DNA of 64,000 nt from Taenia hydatigena (GCA_036345935.2 JADWOT020000003.1:10865091-10929090); one strand, 5' to 3'. Shown: positions 34,625-48,532, counted from the stretch's first letter. The notes: a model not told the origin generated them from the sequence alone. Numbers and translations are program-made.

Positions 34625-36519
34625 TTACAAATGCAGGGGACAGAAGACGACAGTCATCACTAGGAACTCAGCCACCCTCGCCTCCAATTCCGTGGCGATC
34701 ACCCGGGCCCCATTAAGGCTCCTCCACATTTCTGTCAGCCTCACTTCCTTGACAGCCCAGGTAGCCCCTTCACCACCTAACCGTACGTAACCTGCAGTGT
34801 TGAGTTCCACGATGACGCCAGGGAGACTGAGATGTCCAGGAGATCGTCAGCGGTCTCTGGGTTCGTGGTCGCCAAGACAGTGCTACAGCAACAGCCTCAA
34901 CGTGGTAGAAGGGTGTAGGTTCAACAATGTGTTGTCGATCACTGCCTTTGCCGCATCACTTTCCTTGTCAGTAAGAAAAGTAGGATCATAGTGAAGTGGG
35001 AATGAATGGTTAACGGAGCATGGAGGCATTATGTGAAGGAAGCAACTGAGCAGGTGATAATATTTCACAATGAAACAACAAAGAGTAGTCATTAACTGGA
35101 AACCAATGACAACAACCAATACTAACCAAAAAGTAGCATTTCTAAGTTAAGCACCATGGAGCAATCGACGTCTGTGTAGAAATCACATCACGCAGACACT
35201 TCGCCGAACTTAGGGCACACGGCGGCACAACATTCGCACTTCACTTCCTCACTACGTGACAGTCGGATTCAGCGTTTTTAATTCGGTCTTGGTGAGAGAG
35301 GGTGGAACCAAATAGACGTCAAAAGCGGTCTGGATCGCCCATACCTATTTATTCATCACTTTTTCTGTAGACTCACCAGACCCAGTTCTAACCCCACACT
35401 GAACACTCACGACCACTAAGAGGACCTGCGCTCCTAACACACGCAAAATCTGTTTTTTTTCTGGCGTGAATTTCACAAATCTTGTTGCCATCTTCACCTC
35501 GGGGTAAAAACCTTGGCCAAACCGCACCACAATCAGTAGTCAGAGAGAAGTATCAATTTAGTGTATCAGCTTGATGTTGATAGCAATTAATGCTCCTGAT
35601 CAATAATCATCCTAATGACTTCATTGGCCTTTCAAAGGCTACGATTATAAGGGATTTAAAAAATCAAGTGCGAACGTCAACTGCGCAAAAGCCCAACGAA
35701 GACACAAGGAAGAAGTGGAAATAAAATTATGATGTCGAAAATAAGTCACCGCCATTTTGAATGAGAGAAAACGCTACGACCCTACGTGTTGTATCGCCTC
35801 GCTTTCTTTCGACTCAATATATACTCACGACCGAAAACGCGTCTAGGTAAACTAATCAGAGAGCTCACTACAGAAAAGAGATGAATAGCTCACGCAACAT
35901 GACTTCGCCCATCCCACTTCCAACAGGTTTACCACAGTCCAAGTGCTTGACCATTCTATCGCCACCGATTACACTATGGAATTGACATCGAGCTCACCTG
36001 AAAAATCAGGGCACTGAATGTGCAAAGTTGGTAGAGGAGGTAAACACTTACTGCGGCTCCTGCTGCGCAACAGTCATCAAAACATCGGCTGCACCCACGG
36101 CTGAACAGGGACACGAGAAGGGGATCAAGTATTTCACATCTCCAGTTCCACCGCAAAAGCAGCCCTTTGATTGTCCGCCTTCACACACGTACTCGTTGCC
36201 ATGAGACTGTAGTCCACCGCCTCATGGAAGGACTGTCGAATAAAACTACATGCTGTCAACATGGACGATGAAAGAGCGCACACTCTGTCGACCCTCCAAT
36301 CACTGTAGAGTACAGAAGGGACGTTTTATTCGCATTCGCAACTGAGAAACGGAAAGCGTTAACCAAACCACTACTGGCGGGATGAGATTTGTCTAGGACG
36401 AAACTAAATCCCCACATAAAAAGCTTAAATCTGATAACAGGGCGCAAACACAGTAAAAATTCACGTTTTGGTATTCCGGAGACTACATCATGGTGCATCG
36501 CCTCTAACCCCAGCGCCAA
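34625..36519 (-). pseudogene. Possible decayed minus-strand gene, copy in B2
   Basis: This is the counterpart of 3247-4790. The terminal stretch keeps the TGA shared with B1 and adds a TAG, and several residues differ by replacement changes. The upstream stretch has a frame change relative to B1 in the part around 36290-36330. The 289-base segment at 35153-35441 lies between the parts. Function is unknown and the coding nature is uncertain. Confidence 0.3.
35153..35441. other. 289-bp segment missing from B1
   Basis: In B1 (near 3777) the flanks join as ttaagcac-acaaaat. Here the segment lies between them, with a cac repeated at both ends. The inverted partial copy at 48533-48770 also has the segment, so a deletion in B1 across short homology is more economical than an insertion in B2. 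Confidence 0.75.
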
Positions 36520-38396
36520 ATGCTTTTAATTACTATTCGTTTCTTCACTCAATAAAATGGCGCATGGGTTGCTTTATAACACCTTCAAATCTCTGAAAAA
36601 AGTTGAACTTCTACATTCATTCACTAAAGTCAACACGTAATCTGAACTGGAGCAAAGAGAAGGAAGTACCATGAACCGGTTTCGTGCAAACGAACCTTCA
36701 CGCTTAACTGCTAGAACAAATACAAACTCACATTTTTGCATTCATTGCAAATTGTTGTACTAGCTACCAACTTCTAACACATTTGCCCACACGTGTAGCG
36801 TAAAAGACTAAGGTACCATCACCACAACTTCATGCCTTTCAAAAACAATTATTGTGCAACCTCAAACGTTACCTTTTAATCACCTGGAATAGTTCGAAAG
36901 CTTTTCATGCGCACTAATGAAACGCGTAACCAACAAGAAAATCCGAAAAGAACCTACACCTACCAGGATTAGCGAAGTTGACCACACTGCAACAAGGCTC
37001 CTACGCCACAAAAGGACATTGCCGATACCATTATTAAGTTAAATCAGATAACAGAATTCGACTATTTTACCACACGCACTGCAGAAACAACCAGCGCAGC
37101 AAACCTAGAAATCCCTACCCAAACTTTCATGCCATTCTATACTACGGCACACACGCAAATTAAACAAATAATAATGTCTTTACGACTGATACTCACATAT
37201 CTGGTTCAGTTAACACAACGTGCAAACCAAGCACAGCAAAGGCAATCGCACCAAACCCCAGCTTTCATATGCACCGCTGGACAAATGCAAAGACGATTTG
37301 CTTAGCGAAAAGCAAAGTTTAAAAATTAGTATTGCTAACAACCTCAAAACTTCAACCTGCCAACATGTTGAATAAAATTACACAGATTTAAATAGCTAGC
37401 AGTACTCAGGCTTATTTTGGCATACCCCACTTTCCTATTTATAGCCTCGCACACGAAACTTGCAAATCTGCTTTAAATGTACACTTCTTTGCCTTATTCA
37501 GTTGTGAATACCGATGTTAGCGAATTTGTATTGCACCAGGGTCGGAGATGCAGGTTAAGCAAATTAGTTGACTTCTCTGTCAGCATGTTTACTGGTGTCT
37601 ACAAAATTAACTGTGTTAATGATTTCATAGTAGTGCGTCAAAGTAATCAAAAAGATGGCTTTGAAGGATTTCGAATAATTTTGTGGGGCAAGGTTGCCTC
37701 TTTCTGTGTATTATGACGATTTTGTTCGAATGCGTTGTTGAATTCGGTGTTATCACGGCATTTGGCACCGCATATTTATTATATATGTATTTATTATGTG
37801 TGCCCTTATTTGTCATTGAACATTTGCCTGTGTACCATGACTTAAGTCTGCTGGACAGTGTAACTTGCAGTCAAAAGTTATGTAAAAGCCGTTAAGAAAT
37901 TAAAGCTGCACTAAATCACAGACAAAAGTACGTTGCCCTAGGCCTTGTAAATCCACCTGGAAACAAACACCAAGCTTGACGATCCTCAAAACGAACGCTA
38001 AACCACTATTTAAATTGCAGAATAATAGCTAAGGACTCTTGCGATATTATTTCAACGCGTTTTAAATCCAGAATTTGCTGCTAGTTTTGTTACTTACGTT
38101 TGCTAAGAAATTTATTTTGATTATATTGTTACAGTGTAAATCTATCACTCAAGACAAAAGCTAGGGGTTTTAAACAGTTTTTTGCTTGCATAAATGCACA
38201 TAAATTAGACGTTGATTTGTTTTATCGAACTGCATTAAAATGATCAACTAGATTTGTGCGCGAAGTACGCGAGCAGTGTTTCTGTTGGCGGTCATTATTT
38301 TCGGTTAATGGGACTTAATTCGCTCGAACAGGTTGGAAGGGGGTAAGTATTTGGCATTTTTACTGCTTTTAGTTTGTTATGTGTTATTAGGTACTT

Positions 38397-39613
38397 TTCC
38401 TGTCGATTGGCTTCCTTTGTACGCCTACTTGCTAGAGTAAACTCGAGTGCTTCATAATGGGAATGTTAAGACGTCTTTGTTTCCCGGCTGCGGATTCCAC
38501 TCACGTCCATTATTCGCTGTGCAATACTTTAAGTAACAAACAACATTGTTTTGGCTATTTGTCAACCCGTTTGCTTTTAATGAATGTGGATTTGATTAAT
38601 GAGTCGTAATCTTGTTGAGGAGTGTTTTAACTTTGCTAAGTGCTTGGTGCATGCTCATTATTTTCGCTAGAAAGTATTCATTATATGCCTTATGGTCTAT
38701 CGCTTTCAACCGTGCATTTGTCAGGTCGGATATTGACGATGCCGTCAAAAATTTATGCTTTGCGAAAAATGGAGGCATTATGAGGGTGCAATGGATGCGA
38801 ATTTCGACTTGACTATCGCTTCCAAAGTAAGCGATAGCTTCCTCATGTAAGATCGGATTGCGAATACTGTTGTCGTCTTTTCTATGCAGCAATGGATTCG
38901 GTCTGCGTCCTTATTTTGGGTTGAAGCATGCTTGCATCACATTTTTGTGTGGCACAAGATGCGTTAGTTTTAGTTTCTTAGTTAGTATTACGTCCTCTGA
39001 ATGTTGATTGCTTCCTTCATACGCCCACGTGCTAGTGTAAAAGCAAGGGTCACGTGATGTGACTGTTGGGGCGTTTTTTCCAACTGCAGTGCCTACTCAC
39101 GTCCACTTTTTTCATTGCAATGCTGTAAGCGAGAATTTGGGATTGTTGTGGCAGTTTGTAATCGGTTTATTCTTTAGTGACGGTGGATTTGGCTTAGTGA
39201 GACAATTTTGTTGAGAAGTGTTTCAGTTCCACTGAGTACTTGGTACCTATTCATTATTTTCTTGCTAATAGGTATTCATTATACCTGCATACCTTTCAAC
39301 CCGTTCCCTTTATCCGCTTGCATACTAGACAGACGTTGAAGAGGTAGATGCAGATCCTGTAAAGACTTCTTCCTTTGCCAAGAATGGCGCCATTATCTGT
39401 CAGCGATGAGTGCGGCTCCCGCCTTCGCTATCACTTCACACGTTCCTCGGGTAAGATTGGATTGCTGTAAGTGAATTTTCGCCGTTGATTTTGTATAGCT
39501 ATAGATTCTATTCGCGTTCTCATTTAAGGTAGAAGCATGCTTTTATCATTCATCTGTGGATCCCTTTAACATTTCATGTGAGGTAAAAGGTGCGTTATTT
39601 TCATTGCTATGAT
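38397..39613. repeat. Tandem duplication, two units of about 610 bp, in B2
   Basis: The units are about 38397-38970 and 38997-39613. They show the same motif order as the B1 pair at 6771-7992, and each is closest to its positional partner in B1, so the tandem duplication predates the block duplication. Confidence 0.7.
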
Positions 39614-41149
39614 ATCCTTGTTGGCGGATCATACATACATATGTGGAGGGCGTAAGACACTTTGGAACTTCACTGCTCATTGACTTTGAGACGAGGGTTA
39701 TTTTTGTGCTGGTGTGATCTTTGCGAAACGTATTGTGTGGAGGGAGGGCGTCGGTGATGGCTTAATGGTGGGCTCAGCTTTGACGGCATGAGTTGGTGTC
39801 TGGGCGAGGTGGGCGCAGCAGAAGCGGAGGAAGGAGTGACTAGTGGGAAGCATTCGCATCACTACGCGGATTGTACTTTGCAGCAGTCTTAAATGTTTGC
39901 TTGTTAAGGTGTTTTCTCCTATCATTAGTTATGTTCGGAGACGTTAGCTTTGCAGCGTATGAGACATTCACGCATCGGCTCCTCCATTGTTTGCTGTTTT
40001 CCTTTTCGGATGCTACAAAATTACTGTGGCGGTGAGGTAAAATTTGATGAGTCTGTGGAATGGTAGGCAGTACGAGCTTGTGAAGTCATTGGCGGAGGCG
40101 TCCTCGTGTCGGCTGTGCGATGGGGATGTCGGCATGGACGATAGTGGTGTGTGTTGGATGGCATGGCGGTAGGTGTGGGAAGGGTGAGAAGGGCGTGGGC
40201 GCATGCTCAATAGACTAAGTGGAGTGTAACACTGATGGGCTGGGTGTGGAGGGGCGGGTTTATTTTCCACGTCGGTGAGTTGCGCTGGTGATTGTGTTAA
40301 CACCGAAAAGATGGAGAGGGCGAGAAGGAGAGGTGTTCCAGAGTTTTTTTTTCAAACCTGCCGTAGGTGCCCTTCTTTTCGTGAATTTGGGTGTGTGTGT
40401 GCGTGCGTGTGCATTTCTTACTGTCTACTAATTGTTTTCTTGCACGTGAATCTATTCGTATTGATATTTTCAAGGTCGTCTAGGGCCCGTTTTTAGTTCC
40501 GTAAACGTGTGTGTGTGTGTGTGTATACATAGGGATCCCTTTTTTGTTAATGAGGTTCTAGGGAGAAAATTTGACGTATTTTGGTTGGTTGTTGGATGGC
40601 AACGCTTTTTCGCGTTCGTTCTGTGCTGAACAATGGAGTAGAGGAGATTGATTGGAGTAGGTAGATAGGTGGGATGTTATTTGAAAAAGGAGGGAATGAT
40701 GTTCTGGTGGTGAATGAGGCCCCACTTGGTGGGAGGGAAGGCGAGGAGGAGAACTTGGCTTTACACGGTGCTAAAGTGGTTGCGGGTCCAAAGTACGACG
40801 AGAGGGAATTTTCACTTCCTCTGGCGCATTATTATGTGGTAGGCATGGGGACTTGAGTGAGTGGCACTGGGCGTCAGTTTTGTATGCAAGACTTGTAAGT
40901 GCAGTATTTATGTGCTGTAGTAGTCGGCCTCTGACCAACACTGGCTGCCTCGCCACCGTCTCTGCCATTGTTCGCAATGCTGACTACGTGACGCTTCTCA
41001 ATATCGTCGTCTTCTTCGTGGTCAATCACGGACTCATCAAGCTGCCTGCCAACAACAACACATCGTTGTCGACGGTGACAATAATTGCAAGGGGAAATCG
41101 CGGACGTAGAAGCCGATCCATGGGAAGCCACTGGGACTACACCAGGGGC

Positions 41150-42882
41150 CTTTGAACTCGTCGTTGTCGACGGCGACAACTAGGGTGTCAAAGCAATTAT
41201 TAGAGAAGCAGTAAATGCGATTGAGAGTTCCCTGGCTTCTTTTCCTCTTCCTCCTCAGTGTGGACTATTCCTTCACGCGTGGCATAAGCAGGCAAGCAGC
41301 GGCGTGGCTGTGCGCTTGGAGGAGGGCCCAACATCATGGAAGACTGGATGGGGCGTGTGTGGTTGCCAGGCGGGCGGGCAAGCGGGCGGGCGGGCGAGCG
41401 GGCAGGCGAGCGGGCGGGCGGGCGGGCGGGCGGGCGAGCGAGCGGGCGGGCGAGCGAGCGAGCGGGCGAGCGAGCGAGCGAGAGGAAAGGGAGAGGGGAA
41501 CGGTACCTTGGTAAGCACTCCCCCATTGGGCAATGTGTGTCGTGCATGTTGAGCGAGATCTTATCATAGGCCTGCACCACTTTTGCTTGTTCCTCGTTCT
41601 TTTTACTCTCAGGTAGTAGTCAGGTTTTGCGACCTTTAACAGTAAAGAACAACGATATGGTGTGAAGTGAAGCCGATGTGAGGCTATGTTATTATGCGCC
41701 TTCAGACCATGCATTGGTTTTTCACGACTTCCACATTTGTGAGCGTTGGGTGGGGTGACTTATTGCTAAAGTGCGGTTGGTAATTTGCAGGGGAAGGCGG
41801 AGGAGGAACCAAAGATGCCCTACGATTTAATGCGTACTTACTTCTGCCCATTAAACATTTACAGTTAATGCCATGTGGAAACGTTCTAACAACTACCAAT
41901 TGTTTTGTTCACATCACACTGCTAGGTTTATAGCCATTAATCGCTTAACATTGCACCTGTGACTGCAAAGGTGCACCACTGATCAGATGCGAAAACGAAG
42001 TTTGAACTTTAATGACTGAAAGAAAGCATTCAATGTGGCCAGTAAGGCAGGATTTGTGCAATGATTTTTTTTGCAATGAAACTTTGAGAGACGAAGAGGC
42101 AGCCATTGCACACCTAGTGATGAAAGTTTTGTCGAAATCCCCCAGAGGAGAAAGGGGAGATAGTGACCCGAGCGACCCAAGTTGGCAATAAAGTCCGTTA
42201 GCTCTGACCCATCTGTCCAAAGGATTTTGAGGCAGAAGACGAGGAGACAAGCGGGAAGCGTGCTACATCTCTATCCATTGTTTAATGACTATGTCGACAG
42301 AGGCCACCGTTTCACTACCCATAAGGACTGTATCGATGCTGTCACCTAGGTTAATAAGTTTATAACAAAATAACTAGTATGCTTGAGGATAGCGATTCAA
42401 TTCTCACATGTGGTGCATAATGTTGTGATGTCCTTTTCCAGAATGAATGCAGCTTTTTATAATAATGGGATGCAATTTTTGTGGCTATATATCAATTGTC
42501 AACTAATCAGCTTTCGAATATGAACTGCATTTTGTTTGCATACACTCGAAAAGACAAATTTTAGCAGTTGTTCGAAGGCCAAGTTCGATGGTGTGTTTTG
42601 TGTATTTCCAAAAATTCTTGATGTTGGAAGATATTTGCTCGACAGTGGTCCTTCAAGTTTGGCAGTTTCAATGTCATCGGTCATGTTTGGCATGCTGTCT
42701 TACGATGTGGTGGGCACGTTGCCTGTTTTGATTGCGGCATTGTTTTGTCGGATAAGCTTTATTAGTTCAAGAAGGGAAGAAACTGTTTCATTTTAGGCTT
42801 AACGTGAGGTCAGTGATGGTCCGAGCCTTAAGGGTGACAAGAATGTACTTATCTGTAGTGGCGCATCTAATGTGCTGCAAGG
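41150..42882. other. B2 segment of 1.7 kb missing from B1
   Basis: B1 joins gactacaccaagggc directly to tgaaaaaattccg (near 9535), so this segment was lost there or gained here. It contains a GC-rich minisatellite and open frames on both strands at 42499-42796. One of these, on the plus strand, reads hydrophobic enough for membrane segments; the overlapping minus frame looks equally coding-like. I cannot decide between them or name a family. Confidence 0.7.
41369..41483. repeat. GC-rich minisatellite (CGGG/CGAG)
   Basis: About 115 bases of alternating cggg and cgag units stand out sharply against the surrounding base composition. All the open frames reading Arg-Ala-Gly or Ala-Arg-Pro over it are products of the repeat and not genes. 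Confidence 0.9.
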
Positions 42883-43091
42883 AATTGCTGAAAAAATGCC
42901 GAATTTGAAGTTGGAGTTCTCCCTTGCTCTCTATTCCTGTCTAGAAGTTTGTGTGATCTGTGCTGTGTCTCAATGTATTTGTCGTATATCCTTTTCCAAA
43001 GTCGATTCACAAATGCAATGTGATGGCTGCATTTTCCAAATTGATGCGATAACCATACCGGTTGAGTTCGTCGTGTTTATTGGACTCAGAT

Positions 43092-43651
43092 ATGGCTGCA
43101 GTGCCATACGAAAGGGTAGTTGAGTATTTTCTTCTCCACCATAACTTCAGTAGACGCGATCCGAACAAACCTAGACCAACGTCGGAAAGACTGGTGCGAC
43201 CGCGGCGTCGGCGTGCGGCTCACTCTATCGTCGCACAGCGTATCAATCCACCGCCTTGATTAGCATTGTTTCTTTAAGTCTCAGTTTGTTCCTGCAGATT
43301 CGAGGATGTTCCTCGAATGGAGTATTTGGTGACGCAGGTGATAGGTGGATGCAAACATCGAATTTTATCGCACAGGATGGGGACGACTGAACAAAAGAAG
43401 CAGCACATCAGCCATGTTTCCTTCAAGTCTGCAAAGGACAAGTATTTCTTTGAGGCTGTGTCACCGTGGAAAGGCGTTTTGGCAATCAGCGTCCGCTGAT
43501 GGAATTTTGCTGAAACTGCTGGATGACTGCGAAGTAGGGTGCAAGTGGTGCCGTGTCGTGACTGCTGCGCTGTGGAGTGGTAGGCGAAAGGGCCATGTAA
43601 ACGAGTGTGATGGTTATGGATGCATGGAGGAAGTGACTCGCCGACTGATAG
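43092..43651 (+). pseudogene. Candidate coding exons of unknown function, copy in B2
   Basis: This is the counterpart of 9741-10313. The ATG stretch is preserved with a shorter GTCGGC run. The second stretch (43298-43651) has one extra base near 43458 (gaggctgtgtcacc, against gaggcttgtcacc in B1), which changes frame in the middle. Splice-like ends are kept in both copies. If this was a gene, this copy is broken. Confidence 0.3.
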
Positions 43652-46603
43652 GTACGTATAAATGCACGTTTATTTATATTTGTAAAGTCTCTATTTATGC
43701 ATACCATTTGCTTTTTATGCACGTTGATGAGGTGTAACGCCTTAGTGCGAGGTGTAGTCCTTTACATCGGCCACAGTCACTGTGTATTTTATGGGAATCC
43801 AACGCTGGTATAGGAGTAACTGTATCTCTTCTTTCCCATTTTCTACTCGTTCCACTTGTTTGTTGTCATCACTTGTTTGGGTGCCTTAACCCAGCGGAGT
43901 GGTATGCTTTAATTGTTGATAGTTGCAACTTTTGTGCTCATTGACATCTGGTCATGCCGTTAGCTGCATTTATCCATTTCGCGCGTCTTGTTATCGCTTT
44001 TCGCTTAGAATAGTAGATGGCATACGTTCGTCCATCAATCTTGTTTTATTCTAACCCAACCGTGAGAGGTCGCGCGTTTAGCGTGTTTGAATAAATATGC
44101 ATATACTTTTTGAGAATTTTGATTGGAACAAGTTGTTAGTGTTCATTGCAAAGCGTGTTAAAGTCGTAGTTACCATATGGAGTGTACTGGATGCTGGCAG
44201 GTAGAATACGGCAATTTGCTTTATAGCAAAATAGCGTTTTCTGCCAAAGTCGGAACAGTAAAATGGGCACTACGCACAGTTGCATGAAGTGAGCAGATTC
44301 CAATGTACTTGTGGTTAGAAAGCTTGCTGCTGCTTTACTTCTTCTCATTGTTTTGTGGAGTTGAGAAGGACCATATCGTACTTTAATGCCCATTTTTACG
44401 CGCGCTCAAATTTTACTGAGTGCCAAGCAATTTCGTCGGTTCCTTCTGCTAATGTTATTTGTAAGTGAGAAGAAAGGCAGGAAATAGGACACGAGTTTGA
44501 CTGTTTAGTGTTCCTCGTGTAAACCACGGAACTGTGCACATTTGTCATTGTCAAAAGAAGCATCCCGAGATGCCAGCATCCGAAATAGTTGTGGGTGGAA
44601 TAGTTATTAGAAGCGTGTTGTCACGGTAATGACTTGGAAGGCAACCCACTGATTACCTCGGTTTGTTCACTCCTGCTGTAGCAGTGTACTAGGTCCGGTG
44701 TGGTCTTCGCCACCCTTGTCTTAGCCGTGATAGTGAGCAGCTTTGGCTTTAGCTGTTTTTGCCTTGAGGCTGATAGTTGGCTGACGGGTCGCGGACACAG
44801 GCAAAATTGCAGGTTTGGCGTCTCCCTTAAGTTGGCCAGATTGGTATTCTTGACGGCCAATAGTTGGTGGATGTCCCCCAAGACACGGGCAAATATGGAT
44901 CGGCAAGCTTTAGGCTTCGTCTTTTTGGTTACTCGCGCTCTTTTCACTTATCTGTTAATAGGATTATTTGGTTGGTGGTAGAGGTTTAAGTAGATAGACA
45001 GGCGAAGGTGAGGCGATCTACTTAATTCGTTGTCCATGGACATATCCGCCAGGTTATCTTCATTAGCTCTGCTTCAGGGGTGTGAGGTGTGACGTTGGAA
45101 CGTTTATACAGTCCTGCTTGATGTGAGTGGTCGTGCCGCCTCATGTGCATTAGAACATTTGACTGTCGGAGCTGCTAAAATTAACACCTCTTTGACGCCC
45201 TCACGACGCATTTTTCTGGGTGCATTGCTTCATCTTGATTGCATTATTGCTGCTAAGACTGCTTAGGATGGAAGTTGCTCACAGTGGAAAGGAATAGGTT
45301 GCTTCGCCGTGTTGGCTGTCTTGTTTATTTTCAATACTTGTTCCATCGTTTCAATCACACGCGCACACATGGCAGGTCTATTGTACATACTGTTGATTGA
45401 CAGAGTGCTGTCACGCGTGTGTCCGATGCAGTGGAGCTGTAGGTGTACTGGGTAGTTTGGGGGGGGAAGGGGGAAGGGGGGGTGTCACCGGCATTGACAT
45501 GCCCAAGGCATAGGGGCGAGTGGTGCACACGGGCCTCGAACCCTTTAATGCGACGCCGACATGGGCAAAGGCCCTGTGTGGTCCAGTTTGCACCCTAGTT
45601 CTGCGTCATTATTTGGCTTTGTGTCTGTCGCACGAGTGCTTTTTTTGCGGTGCGCCGCCTTTCCTGTGGTACATGATTAGCAGTGATGAGAACCTGAATT
45701 TCACAGTCGTCGCAAGTCGCGTCTTGTCCCCGCCTTTCCTTCTGATCATAGTATCCTTTTCCCCCATCACACCTATCATGGTGTTGTTTCGAGACGATTA
45801 CTTTGCGAATTATTTTACTATCTATTTGTGTCGCTGTTCCTTTTTATTCACTTGTTCGGTCATTTAGTAGAGATGTGGAGGTAGAGTCTAGGTGAGGCGG
45901 TAAAGCTAGTGTCGGCTGTCCAATGACTTTTTACGTCATTGCATTTATCTCAATCTCTTCATCCGCCGACCCACCTACATACCTGCCTATTAGTTGGTTT
46001 TTTCGACTATCCATCTGTTCGCTTGGCCTCTTCTCGACCTGCAAAACGTGTGGCGGTGAATTTGGGCTGCATGCGGTAGGCATATGAGACTGACCGAGAC
46101 GGACCTGTGGACAATGAAAAGCTATGTTAGAACGCACCTTAGTGAAGCGAATGTAAAGCTACGAAGGGAGGTGCAACACCAATTTGACGCTGGTAGATTA
46201 CTAAAATTGCCGATTGAAAGTAAGGGAGGTGGGCAGTTATTAAGTCCTGTGGTTGCAAGAATGGAGGTGCTGCCGGAGATGGGATGCAGCAATGCTGAAA
46301 GGCTAGCTAGGCCACACTAGGCACCTATGGACGTCGAAGTGAAGTGGGCCATGTCAGTGCAGAGCTGTGCTGATGGCTTTTCGTGTGGCCCTGAATCCAT
46401 TTTCCTACAAAGCGTGGGGAATGGCTACTCCAACGAGTAAGTATATTATCTGTTGCACAAGACTTGATCTTCAAGTAGGGGATTGCGCATGACGGTGTTA
46501 ACTGGTTGAGTGTTCAAAATCATCAAACGCATGCAATGGAGTTGCGTGCCTCAACGCTGATGCAGACTAATCCACATGGACACGGGATCCATAACCGGGT
46601 ATC

Positions 46604-46887
46604 AATATTGTCAATCTGCATTTCTCCTAGGGGTTGCATTATTAAGTGGTCAGTGTCTATCCACAGGGTTGCAGGACTCATTCAGGGATCATTGCGTCGA
46701 ACTGTGTCCATCACAATAGGCATGAGACACATCAACGAGTGCTTGACGCGTAGTGTTTTTACAATTGACCTCTGCGTCATTACTTCTCCGCACTGTGGCA
46801 TCATTCTTGTTTTTTGTTGGTGGGCATGAAGTTACTCCTTTCTTTTAGCATGGGGAGCTCTCTCATTATCGTCAGAATGATTTGATC
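46604..46887. other. B2-specific 284-bp segment
   Basis: It occupies the place of the 2.2-kb B1 segment 13204-15372 and has no similarity to it. The ancestor may have held both segments, each copy having lost one. Confidence 0.6.
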
Positions 46888-47442
46888 AATGTAAGCATAA
46901 GGCATAACATGGGTGAAAAGTGGCAAGCGCTTTGTGCTCGAAGTATTCCTTACTTTGGTCTTAAAGTGATTCCAATAAGGCCCCGACCGTTATCTTGTGT
47001 GGTGCCAAATACGTAGGTCTCCTCTGAAACTATGGCATTTGGTGTGATGCGGCTCTACCAAGAGTGTGCATGAACAAACAACCAGGGTGAATGGATATCG
47101 CACTTCCACATGATTGGTTCATTCCAATCTAACGTTAATTAGGATTAGGCCCCAAATGTTGGGTTACTTGCGTCTCCGCGAAGTGCAGTTCGATTGTAAG
47201 ACATTTAATGCTTGGAAATGAACACAATTGAATGCAAATGATTTTAATACGTAAACTAGGCTGCCTTAAGTAAACAGCTGAGATCCACTTTCTTGGTTTT
47301 CCACCTACAGTTATTTAATCTTGTACTCAGCAGTTTCTTTCGTCGCTGGTAGCTGCGATGTTCCTCAAGTTGGGCAGCAAAAATTTGGACCCGGACGACA
47401 GTTAAGTGGACTATTTTGGCGAAGGAAGCCAAACTAACGCAA

Positions 47443-48297
47443 GCATATAGAGCTCCGTTATATTTTGTTTACTTAGATTCAGAATCGAACTGAATTGTAA
47501 TTTAGCAGCTTAAATCATTTAGTAGTTACTTGCGGCAGTTCTCAAACCAAATTATAGAAAGTAAGGTTCGGCCGATGACGAGAGCGCCTAGTTTGACACA
47601 GATGATTGATAACCTACATTCAAACAGTCGGGTACCTCTGCGACCAAAAATGTTCCCAATTGAAAGTCATAAGCTCAATTCATTCTGTAATTGCTTCCAA
47701 CAAGTGTATAGAGCAAAAGTCTTCTCTCTCTTTTGATCCAGAACCGGTCAGAACTAAAACTCAACATTGTGGTTTTTTTCTTTGGTTGTTTGCGGTAGTT
47801 TTTGTTCGCAAATCAACTAATTTTGGCGCGTCTGTTATGTAGGATTTCCGTTTTGGCAAAGAAAGTTACGGCAGTTCTCGTTTTAACATCGGACAACGCA
47901 GGTGTGGCCGATGCGTAGGGAGGGTGTCGATCGGGACAAGGAAAGCTGGGACACTCGGCTTCAGAGACGCGTTCTCTTTTACCTCTTTTGATCGAGAATT
48001 GCTGACAATCGAGATTCGGCAGCTTACTTCTTTTGGAAACTTACGCAGCATTTCCTGTTATAAAATCTGGCAATGTAGGTGTAACCAAAATGCAAATTGT
48101 CTATATTGGCAAACAGAGTTGAGAGAATGCGGAAACAAAGGAAAATATGAATATAGGGAGGAATTTGTACACTCAGGACAAAGATAAAGTGGTTTGTGTT
48201 TGAGCATATGGGACAAAGAAAGTAAAGCCGATTAGAGTAAATCAGGAAGTGCAGTCTTAAGAATAGATTGTTTGAGAGAGCAGGAAGATATTTCATG
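47443..48297. repeat. Block A, copy 3, truncated
   Basis: It follows B2 exactly as A2 follows B1, then stops at ttcatg, where A1 and A2 continue. The break marks the edge of the tandem array. Confidence 0.9.
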
Positions 48298-48532
48298 TTG
48301 TCGGCAGCTGGATCCCAGCCAAGACCAAATATCACCAAACAGTTTGCACAGAAAACACAGACTATAGCCACTCGTCTTACTTCTCTTTGGTACGACAAAC
48401 TCTAGTGATAGTAAGACGGATGTATATTTTGTNNNNNNNNNNNNNNNNNNNNNNNNNNNNNNNNNNNNNNNNNNNNNNNNNNNNNNNNNNNNNNNNNNNN
48501 NNNNNNNNNNNNNNNNNNNNNNNNNNNNNNNN
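48298..48532. other. Junction sequence (135 bp) and 100-N gap
   Basis: Positions 48298-48432 match nothing else I can find in the window. Positions 48433-48532 are exactly 100 N. The orientation of block B flips across this junction, so it is either a real rearrangement breakpoint or a scaffolding join. Confidence 0.7.

Larger units (their letters stand above)
32433..47442. repeat. Block B, copy 2
   Basis: From 32711 it is colinear with B1. The first 280 bases are lost to the gap in B1 but match the inverted piece at 49960-49680. B2 keeps 1.7 kb (41150-42882) and 289 bases (35153-35441) that B1 lacks, and it differs from B1 at 46604-46887. Confidence 0.9.

Noticed and set aside
41200..41714. 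Several 77-126-codon ORFs over the GC-rich minisatellite
   Set aside because: They translate the repeat itself (Arg/Ala/Gly/Pro runs) in most frames of both strands, which is typical of simple repeats.
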